Shown in pieces: positions 1 through 5,755 of a DNA stretch of 13,968 nt. The stretch covers positions 1 to 13,968 of the forward strand of contig CAOKJJ010000140.1 of assembly GCA_948468465.1 (NCBI GenBank), given 5' to 3'. The translations under genes and the position numbers were made by a program. Every line of letters begins with the position of its first letter. The first letter of the stretch is position 1. The stretch comes from an uncultured Eubacterium sp. (GTDB taxonomy: Bacteria; Bacillota_A; Clostridia; Lachnospirales; Lachnospiraceae). The notes under the pieces are model-generated. The model was not told where the DNA came from and did not search any database. It worked only from the letters and a program-made list of their open reading frames with translations.

Positions 1-61
1 ATATAACAAAAAAATGCAAATATTTCATATCTTTTTCATTCATGCGTTTAATCTGCTCCAT
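1..61 (-). CDS. Possible 5' end of an unidentified gene running off the left edge
   Basis: On the minus strand an ATG at 59-61 opens a frame of 20 codons that stays open to the window edge, beginning MEQIKRMNEKDMKYLHFF. An in-frame TAA lies one codon upstream, so the start cannot move further out. It follows the DUF1801 stop by 67 bases and could be the next gene of that operon. There is no good Shine-Dalgarno sequence before the ATG, only A-rich sequence. The fragment is too short to assign a family. It could equally be a chance frame. Confidence 0.3.
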   Translation of the reverse strand, partial: MEQIKRMNEKDMKYLHFFVI

Positions 62-128
62 TTTTTAACTTTTTTATGGCAAACAGGTAACAGTTCCTTT
101 TCATGAGGTGGGAAATTTTAAGGCATCA

Positions 129-545
129 TCATCTGCCATACTCCTTTTCACACCATTTTGCAATCTCTTCAATTAATTCAAGCGGCAGGGGCTTATCATA
201 CGGAAGCTGTATGGCTCCTTTGCTTGTCTTATATTCTTTCAGCCTGTCGGCAAATGTATTCACTGCTTCCGGGCCGGGATACAGACCTATATGCTTTTTA
301 AAAGCTGCAAACTGTATCAGATTATGTTTTTTCCAATAAGTCGGCATGCTCCATGATATCTTTTCCACTGCATCTGGTATTGCGGAACCTATTGTATTAT
401 TTACCTGCCTCAGAAAAGACTGCGCCTGCTCTGGCTGGCGTTCTATATATTCCTCAATTGTTTTCGGCGCTTCGCCGCAGTAATGATCCTGATTTGTATT
501 CTTAAATGTACGACCGCATTTCGGACACTTCCACATTTTATTCAC
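129..545 (-). CDS. DUF1801 (YdhG-like) protein with N-terminal zinc ribbon
   Basis: Small soluble protein of 135-138 residues. The body (about residue 28 on) reads like the DUF1801/YdhG fold (PF08818): an IEEYIERQPEQ start, IPDAVEKISWSMPTYW, the AAFKKHIGLYPGP core and a C-terminal IEEIAKWCEKE helix. Function of the family is poorly defined; some members are called iron-chaperone-like. An N-terminal extension carries C7-x2-C10 and H21-x-C23, a likely one-zinc ribbon. The start is uncertain: GTG at 543-545 has AGGAAG 4 bases upstream, but ATG at 534-536 has GAGGTG at an ideal 6-base distance and may be the true start. It lies 12 bases after the DUF2200 gene and is probably co-transcribed with it. 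No membrane segments or signal peptide are seen. Confidence 0.85.
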   Translation of the reverse strand: MNKMWKCPKCGRTFKNTNQDHYCGEAPKTIEEYIERQPEQAQSFLRQVNNTIGSAIPDAVEKISWSMPTYWKKHNLIQFAAFKKHIGLYPGPEAVNTFADRLKEYKTSKGAIQLPYDKPLPLELIEEIAKWCEKEYGR

Positions 546-557
546 CTCACTTCCTGC

Positions 558-908
558 TCATCTACGAAGGATTTTATCCATAGATTTTCCCTTGGCCAGT
601 TCATCGATCAGCTTATCCAAATATCTGATTTCCTGCATCAGCGGCTCCTCGATTGTCTCTACACGAATCCCGCAGACCGCACCTTTGATTGTTTTCCTAT
701 TTGGATTCGGATATGGTGCATTTTGAAAAAATTCACCATAAGTGACAGAACTATTTTTGGCATCTTCTATTTCTTCCGTACTATATCCGGTCAGCCAACA
801 GATAATTTCATTTACTTCTGCTATTGTCCGTCCCTTCTTTTCTGCTTTAGCAGCCAGCAGCAGATATACTTTTGCAAAACTCATTGCATACACTTTTTTA
901 TTGTCCAT
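558..908 (-). CDS. DUF2200 family protein
   Basis: Protein of 116 residues that matches my memory of the DUF2200 family (PF09966) over its full length. Recognisable pieces are [15 protein letters not shown] at the N-terminus, [13 protein letters not shown] around residues 31-43, [17 protein letters not shown] around 68-84, and the C-terminal [18 protein letters not shown]. The biochemical role of the family is not known. The frame is open up to position 1016, but I chose the ATG at 906-908 because it matches the family start and has AAGGAG 9 bases upstream. The 36 extra residues of the longer reading look like non-coding sequence. It precedes the DUF1801 gene by 12 bases, so the two probably form an operon. 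No clear promoter was found upstream. Confidence 0.85.
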   Translation of the reverse strand: MDNKKVYAMSFAKVYLLLAAKAEKKGRTIAEVNEIICWLTGYSTEEIEDAKNSSVTYGEFFQNAPYPNPNRKTIKGAVCGIRVETIEEPLMQEIRYLDKLIDELAKGKSMDKILRR

Positions 909-1032
909 ATTTTTATTCTCCTTCATTTCCAGCACAATCAGAGGCATTACTTTTTCCAAGCCAATATTTTTGCAGAGAAAATATGCTGAAAAATAAGGAT
1001 TCATAATCCATCCCAACGTACGAATTCATAAT

Positions 1033-1471
1033 CTATTTTTCGATCCGTCTTGTTAAAGACGTTTTCAACTCCTCTATCGCAAGTTCTGCATCCTTCATGG
1101 AAACAGTTTCACTGTCTCTGCGTTCCGCTCTCTTTGCCGATGCATTAATCACATGAAATAAATCTCTGAGGGAACCTCCTGTATACTGGATTAGCTTTTC
1201 TAAAACCAGTGTTTTTGTTATAAAATAAGTTTTTGGGACATTCTGTTCAATTCTGTACTCTTCCGCATCCTCTGTGCCCCAACAGCAAAAACGCAGCGTT
1301 TTCCTCTGAATGACGGCAACCGTCAAAAATATCTTCTATCGGAGAATTATATCTATCACTTGTACGATATTTCCTTGTACCTTTACAGTAAAATTGATCC
1401 ATCTGATAGCTTTTCAAAGGCGCTGGCGAAAAAGCATTTATAATTTCAGGGATTTGATTTGCATATTGCAT
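1033..1471 (-). pseudogene. Remnant of a P-loop ATPase gene, frameshifted in Walker A and internally deleted
   Basis: Two overlapping frames are pieces of one AAA-type ATPase. The 5' piece (1471 down to about 1262) encodes MQYANQIPEIINAFSPAP, then a conserved-looking N-terminal part ending in FLLLGHRGCG, the first half of a Walker A motif. Restoring one A at about 1261 (GGAAG to GGAAAG) turns the next codons into GKSTELNRMSQKLIL, the expected Walker A and following helix, so one base has been lost. Soon after, the sequence jumps to a 3' piece (about 1215 to 1033) with EKLIQYTGGSLRDLFHVINASAKRAERR, typical of the far side of the ATPase domain. Everything between, including Walker B, is missing, and the C-terminus stops early at IEK. 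The gene cannot make a working ATPase. Start ATG at 1469-1471 has an AGGAGGAG site (1478-1485) and a good promoter. Confidence 0.8.
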
Positions 1472-1511
1472 GAAAAGCTCCTCCTACATTCCTGTTTTCA
1501 ATCATTAGATT

Positions 1512-1540
1512 ATTATACCACTCCTATCCGCATTTATCAA
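1512..1540 (-). promoter_or_regulatory. Sigma-A promoter of the ATPase remnant
   Basis: Reading the minus strand, TTGATA (1535-1540) and TATAAT (1512-1517) are separated by exactly 17 bases. This is a near-consensus housekeeping promoter. It lies about 40 bases upstream of the ATPase start codon, with an AGGAGGAG site between, so the start region of the dead gene is intact. Confidence 0.75.
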
Positions 1541-1618
1541 ACCTTCAGACAACATCCTTTCCCACATCTTTTACAAGCATTCCGTTCTTCTGCGGATTCA
1601 CGCAGCTTCTCTTTGGAA

Positions 1619-1660
1619 AACCGGAATCGAACCGGCACTGTGTTGCCACAACAGGATTTT
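1619..1660 (-). pseudogene. 3' half of a tRNA-Leu gene (non-functional fragment)
   Basis: The minus strand carries the tRNA-Leu sequence from the anticodon loop to the T arm: AAAATCCTG, the long variable arm (GTTGTGGCAACACAGT) and a perfect T stem-loop CCGGTTCGATTCCGG. Compared with the intact tRNA-Leu at 13692-13775, two internal bases differ (one in the variable arm, one just before the T stem), so it is clearly the same isoacceptor family. Similarity stops at 1660, in the anticodon loop; the 5' half is absent, and a MITE-like palindrome begins 7 bases further on. The acceptor strand after the T arm also no longer matches. It cannot fold into a tRNA. It is either a decayed gene copy or a partial attachment-site duplicate. 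Confidence 0.75.
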
Positions 1661-1667
1661 CGTTATT

Positions 1668-1760
1668 CTAGAGCGTGTTTGAAAAATCATTCCCGCGATC
1701 TGCATTCTCCACAAAGTGTGAAGCACATCTCACGGAAAGCATTTTTCAAACACGCTCTAG
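1668..1760. mobile_element. MITE-like palindromic element, 93 bp
   Basis: The ends are perfect 20-base inverted repeats: CTAGAGCGTGTTTGAAAAAT at 1668-1687 and its complement at 1741-1760. Imperfect complementarity continues inward (TTCCCGCGAT against the complement of ATCTCACGGAAAG), so the whole unit can fold as a long hairpin. It encodes nothing. A TA dinucleotide sits at each edge (1669-1670 and 1758-1759), as expected for a non-autonomous element mobilised by an IS630/Tc1-mariner type transposase. The family assignment is inference, and I see no parent transposase in the window. Confidence 0.7.
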
Positions 1761-1833
1761 TGTCGTGGTAACAATTCAGATGATGTGTTGCATGTTTTTA
1801 CATAAAAGAATAATAGATATTTCTGCAGACATA

Positions 1834-1842
1834 TGATATACT
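1834..1842 (+). promoter_or_regulatory. Extended -10 element upstream of the 62-residue gene
   Basis: TGATATACT is a TGn extended -10 followed by a five-of-six match to TATAAT, about 77 bases before the start codon. No convincing -35 lies at the right distance, which is tolerated at extended -10 promoters. It is the best candidate found for this gene. Confidence 0.4.
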
Positions 1843-1918
1843 CAAAGCAAAGCAAAACACTTTTTTTAGAATAAAGAACAGCTGTTAAAAAATGCATCAT
1901 ATCAGGAGGTGAGAACAT

Positions 1919-2107
1919 ATGCCAAGCTTGGATATAGCTAAAGATGCTATTGTAGAATTTTCCCGCATTCAGAATTGGATGCTGTCTGCAAAAAAAAATG
2001 GAGATGAAGAAACATATCATATGATGCTTGATCGCTACATTGAATTAAAAGCGCTTCTCGCAACTGCAGGTGTAAATATTACAGAACTTGATAAATTAAA
2101 TCATTAA
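1919..2107 (+). CDS. Small conserved-looking protein of unknown function, 62 residues
   Basis: The only convincing plus-strand gene. ATG at 1919 is preceded by a full AGGAGGTGA Shine-Dalgarno at about 7 bases, and the stop is followed at once by a strong terminator, so this is a complete one-gene unit. The product is acidic-to-neutral, soluble and predicted almost entirely helical: a first amphipathic helix (DIAKDAIVEFSRIQNWMLSA), a short acidic turn (KKNGDEE), a second helix (TYHMMLDRYIELKALLAT) and a short tail (GVNITELDKL). This suggests a two-helix hairpin. It has no cysteines, signal peptide or membrane helix. I do not recognise a named family, although it resembles small hypothetical proteins common in Lachnospiraceae. 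It is convergent with the GH3 operon and separated from it by a shared terminator. Confidence 0.75.
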   Translation: MPSLDIAKDAIVEFSRIQNWMLSAKKNGDEETYHMMLDRYIELKALLATAGVNITELDKLNH

Positions 2108-2111
2108 CGAG

Positions 2112-2143
2112 AAAAGAGGGTACTGAGATGGCACCCTCTTTTT
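2112..2143. terminator. Bidirectional intrinsic terminator between convergent units
   Basis: AAAAGAGGGT (2112-2121) pairs with ACCCTCTTTT (2133-2142) around an 11-base loop, with a T run after it on the plus strand. Read from the minus strand the hairpin is also followed by TTTT, so it can stop the plus-strand 62-residue gene and the GH3 operon arriving from the right (stop codon at 2161-2163). Confidence 0.85.
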
Positions 2144-2160
2144 ACCGAAAAAATTATATT

Positions 2161-4970
2161 CTATTTTTTTCGTTTATATCCAATAATAACAACATATGCT
2201 ATGCACAGCATGATGCAGTCTAGCGCTGCAAATAATAAAGTCCACATCGGAAATGCTTCTTTCGATATATTTTGCGCATCGCTGTTTGCAATCGTATAAA
2301 GTATATTGTGCGTTGCTGTCCGCAGTGCCTGACGTCCTGCAGCTGTGTCTGTTGAAAGCTCGGACGGCGTCAGATTTCCAAGCGTGGTTAAGCTAAGGTC
2401 TGTTCCGCTTCGGATTGCCCGGTCTGCATCCTTGCTGTTGCTTGTTACGAAATCCGTAATAACCATACCGTCAAAGCGCCACTCATCCCTGAGGACTGTA
2501 TTCATAAGCTCTTCCCGCGTCCTGCCCAGGTGCCGCCGATAAAGCTGTCTGATGCCATTGCAGCGGTTACCTTGCCTTCCTTGACACAAAGTTCAAACGG
2601 TTTAAAATAGATTTCACGCATTGCCTGCTCATTGCACCAAATGCTGATATCAAGCCGTTCCGTTTCCTGTTCGTCTAATGCAAAATGCTTCATATAGCAG
2701 TATATCCCTGCCTCATTCGCTCCTCTTACAAAAGCTGCGGATGTCTTTCCTGCAAGCACTCCATCCTCAGAGTAATATTCATAGTTTCTTCCGCCAAATG
2801 GTGAACGATGCGTATTCATTGCCGGCCCATAAAGTCCTGCTATCCCATATTCCGCGCTTTCATCCCCAAGCGCTTTGCCCATCATCTCTGCGAGCTCCTT
2901 GCTGAATGTGGATGCTACAACCACTTCTGACGGGAATACTACGCCCTTTACGTCGCCGGAGATCAGGCTGTTAATGCCCTGCGGACCGTCCTGATCCAGC
3001 GTTGCTGTTTTTCCAATGCTTTCTACTGCTGCTGTTGCATAGCCTCCATTCGCAATGAAGCTGACCATGTCCTGCACTTCTATCTGTTCCAAAAGCTCTT
3101 CCCATTTCGGATCATCATAATCCAGGCCTTTCATATCCTCAATGGTAAGGCCGTGATCCGCTACGACAATATCCTCTGCCGTCTCGTTCCGCTGTTCCTC
3201 GGTCAGTCCCTGATTTTCGATTTCCTGTATTACTTCTTCAGAAGCGTCTTTATCTTTCGTACGTTCCGCAGGCATCGTTCCTTCCCAATCCGCCCTTGAC
3301 AAATACGTTACATCATTTCCGTTCGAAACATCGTCAAATTGATTCTCTGCCACGATCCCGTCGGTCGATCTTGCACCTGCGTTTGCGTCATTATAAATTA
3401 TATCTGCTGCTACGGAAATCGTTCTGGAATCAATCAGATCATGTGCATTGCCCATAAGCTTAATTTCATAATCTCCATGCTCCAGCACATAACATCTGTG
3501 ATTCTGATAATCGTAGGATGCCATATCTTCATAAGCGAATTGCATCGTAATCGTCTCTGATTCGCCGGGATTTAATAATTTCGTTTTCTCATAATCCAGC
3601 AGATTCACATATGCTTTTTCGATTCCGCCCAGGTAATAAGGCGGCGTATGATACAGCTGCACAACCTCTTTTCCTGCCGTATCCCCAACATTTGTAACAG
3701 TTATATCCACACTGACTGTCGTTCCGTCATCTTCAAAACGGTCAATTTTCTGCTCAAACTCCGTATATGACAAGCCGTACCCAAATGGAAATTGAACGTC
3801 CTGATCATATGCCGATTCGTCACATTGATTTGTTTCGTTATCTATCCATCTTGTTTCATAATACTTATATCCTACATAAATGCCTTCCGCATAGTCCGCA
3901 AACGCATAATGTTCCCCATTGAAAACACTTGGATTTTCGAATATTAAGCTGTATTTATTATCGGTATTCGTATATAAAAATTTTCCGAAATTATAGTAGG
4001 AAGGGTTGCTCGTTACATCATAGGCATAAGTATCCGCGAGTCTTCCCGAAGGATTGACCGTTCCGACAAGAATTTCACCCAAACTGCTGCATCCCTGGCA
4101 TCCCGGACCGCCGATCCAAAGCGCGGCATCAATTGCTTCATCATCCAAAAATCCAAGCTCCATGGCATTGCTTGAATTGATGATGACAACGATATGTTCA
4201 AAATTTTCTTCGACCATTTTCACCATATCGCGCTCATTTTTATTTAGCTCCAGATAATGCTCTCCGGCCGCTCCGCCTGCATAGCCGTTCGTATCCATTG
4301 GCAAATCTCCGCCTTCCCCGCCGTTTCGGGTCAGGACGATCAGCGCCGTATCAGAATAATTCTTCGCGTTTTCAATCAATGATTCCGAATATGTATCCGC
4401 CGCAGGTTCATAAGAATTATAGTCGCCGCCAACCATGACCAATGCATTGGATTCCTGCTTGGAAGTATACGCTTCCTTATAAAACTCCTGCAGCTCTTTG
4501 TTTACTTCAATTCCTGCATTTTCAAGTCCTTCATAAAATCCGACATTGAACTGATCGCTTCCTGAACCTGATCCGGTACCGCCAAAATTGATATCAATCG
4601 AACTATAGCCAAATACATTCACCTGATGGTTGTTTAACGGCAGCACCTTGCCGTTATTTTTCAGCAAGACGAACCCTTCATCGGTAATTTTTTTTGCAGC
4701 CGCGGTACTTTCCGCACGCACGCTCTGAATATCGGCATCATTCAGATCAATCGTTGCAAAATACTGTGTAATTAAATTTGTAAATTTAAGTCCGACAAAG
4801 TTCGCGGCACAGGTTACGATTAATAATAATCCTACAAAAGCTCTGCCTGCTTTTTTTAATTTGCCTCCATCTGCCTTCACATTTTTTCTTTTTACAAAGC
4901 ATAGTATCACAAATCCGACTGTTAATATGAGCATAACAGCAGCTATTGCCAAAAGAATTTTCTCTGCCAT
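2161..4970 (-). pseudogene. Membrane-anchored, domain-swapped GH3 glycosidase, frameshifted
   Basis: Beta-glucosidase-type GH3 enzyme with swapped domains. ATG at 4968-4970 has AAGGAG 7 bases upstream. Residues 5-26 and 45-63 are membrane helices with a basic loop between them. Then come the (alpha/beta)6 domain (PF01915, about 85-330; likely acid/base E219 in GGEGGDL), the Fn3-like domain (PF14310, about 395-520) and the TIM barrel (PF00933, from about 620; DQDGP 659-663, GGRNYEYYSED, KHF 761-763). The frame breaks after W-A-G (residue 817, near 2519) and stops at 2502. The continuation lies in another frame down to 2161: EELMNTVLRDEW, nucleophile D in VITDF (2452-2454), HNILYT and a final membrane helix ending KRKK. 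Adding one base gives WAGAREELMNTV and a protein of about 936 residues, matching the paralogue at 10531. As written, the product lacks its nucleophile and C-terminal anchor. A sequencing error cannot be excluded. Last gene of the GH3-GtrA-GH3 operon. Confidence 0.85.
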
Positions 4971-5003
4971 TGTTTTTCTCCTTTTACCTTTGCTATTATA
5001 TCT

Positions 5004-5066
5004 TTACTGTTTTATCTCTGCGGTTTTATCTTTACCGTTTTATCTTAACTGTTTTATTTTTACTGT
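5004..5066. repeat. 14-bp degenerate tandem repeat, about 4.5 copies
   Basis: Between the GtrA stop and the next GH3 start, the plus strand repeats a 14-base unit of the type TTACTGTTTTATCT at 5004-5017, 5018-5031, 5032-5045 and 5046-5059, with a partial fifth copy. Units differ at one to three positions. On the transcribed strand it is A-rich and should be weakly structured. It lies within the presumed operon transcript. Confidence 0.8.
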
Positions 5067-5083
5067 CATCCTCGTTTATGACC

Positions 5084-5689
5084 TTACGATTTGCTCTCCC
5101 CCTCCGGGAAGATGATCTTAAATACAAAAAAGAAGATCACCATAGAAACGCCGCCGGTAATAAAAGTTACCAGTACATTATAGATCGCCGGCGTTATATA
5201 TACTGCCGCGATCGGCATCCATAAATTGTTGAATCCGTTGCAGATCAATGAAATGACAATCCACGCGATAAAATACCACATTGCCTGATACAGCGGGTTT
5301 CCCTTGCTTTTAAACGTAATATTTCTCTGCAGCGGGAAATTGATGCATTGAGCCAGAAAAGAACCGGTTTCATAGCTGATAAAATATCCCAGTCCGCCGC
5401 CGATCATAACCGCACCGGAAGCATCGTACAAAACATTATAGCCTAACAGGCTCCAAGTAAAATCAACGCCCAAAATAGACATCTGCTTCTGCGGCCACAT
5501 AAACTCCGTGCCCGCCAGCTCAGGCCCCAGCATTCCCGGCATAAACGTAAACACCAAATATTGAAGAATCGTTACTCCCATGCTGAATACTATGAAAAAA
5601 ACGATTTGATAAAGCCATTTTGCCAGCTTTTCATGGTCCGCTTCAAAATTTTCCCATTTGAGCTTCCACCACTTTATCACTTTATTCAT
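5084..5689 (-). CDS. GtrA-family membrane protein
   Basis: Integral membrane protein of 201 residues. The GtrA signature is at FLAQCINFPLQRNITF (111-126), with the N117-F118-x3-R122-x3-F126 pattern of the family (PF04138). Four hydrophobic segments are visible at about 29-50, 92-118, 137-157 and 170-195. GtrA-type proteins are thought to move undecaprenyl-phosphate-linked sugars across the membrane or act in surface polysaccharide glycosylation. At 201 residues it is longer than the usual 120-150; the excess is an N-terminal amphipathic stretch and a roughly 40-residue loop after the first helix. ATG at 5687-5689 has AAGGAG 6-7 bases upstream, contributed by the last unit of a 17-bp repeat. 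It sits between two GH3 genes on the same strand (gaps of 66 and 113 bases). That suggests a role in supplying or moving a lipid-linked sugar, but this is inference. Confidence 0.85.
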   Translation of the reverse strand: MNKVIKWWKLKWENFEADHEKLAKWLYQIVFFIVFSMGVTILQYLVFTFMPGMLGPELAGTEFMWPQKQMSILGVDFTWSLLGYNVLYDASGAVMIGGGLGYFISYETGSFLAQCINFPLQRNITFKSKGNPLYQAMWYFIAWIVISLICNGFNNLWMPIAAVYITPAIYNVLVTFITGGVSMVIFFFVFKIIFPEGESKS

Positions 5690-5696
5690 TCCGATC

Positions 5697-5747
5697 TCCT
5701 TATTTCTGTTTTCTCCTTATTTCTGCTTTCTCCTTATTTCTGCTTTC
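5697..5747. repeat. 17-bp tandem repeat (3 copies) carrying Shine-Dalgarno cores
   Basis: TCCTTATTTCTGCTTTC occurs at 5714-5730 and 5731-5747, with a one-base variant at 5697-5713. A decayed fourth copy continues to the left end of the GH3 gene. On the minus strand each unit ends in AAGGA followed by G, so the leader of the GtrA gene contains three ribosome-binding-site cores in series, the last one positioned for the GtrA start. Confidence 0.85.
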
Positions 5748-5755
5748 TTTTTATT

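Larger units (their letters stand above)
1472..1918. other. Gene-poor interval of 447 bases
   Basis: I see no protein-coding gene here. From left to right it holds the ribosome binding site and promoter of the ATPase remnant, an undistinguished stretch (1541-1618), a tRNA-Leu 3' half (1619-1660), a MITE-like palindrome (1668-1760), and the upstream region of the 62-residue gene with an extended -10 at 1834-1842. Confidence 0.7.

Noticed and set aside
483..996. Plus-strand open frames opposite the DUF2200/DUF1801 genes
   Set aside because: Translations are Phe/Ile/Cys-rich without domain features, and the minus-strand frames are recognisable families.
909..1016. Upstream extension of the DUF2200 frame to an ATG at 1016
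   Set aside because: The extra 36 residues do not fit the family, while the ATG at 908 has AAGGAG at a suitable distance.
1668..1760. Palindrome as an intrinsic terminator
   Set aside because: The stem is far too long, there is no T run at either end, and the perfect 20-base ends with TA borders fit a mobile element better.
1310..1771. 153-codon plus-strand frame crossing the ATPase remnant, tRNA fragment and palindrome
   Set aside because: It runs through a tRNA piece and a mobile element, has no ribosome binding site and no recognisable protein features.
5004..5747. Short repeats as a CRISPR array
   Set aside because: Units are 14 and 17 bases, directly abutting with no spacers, and there are no cas genes.
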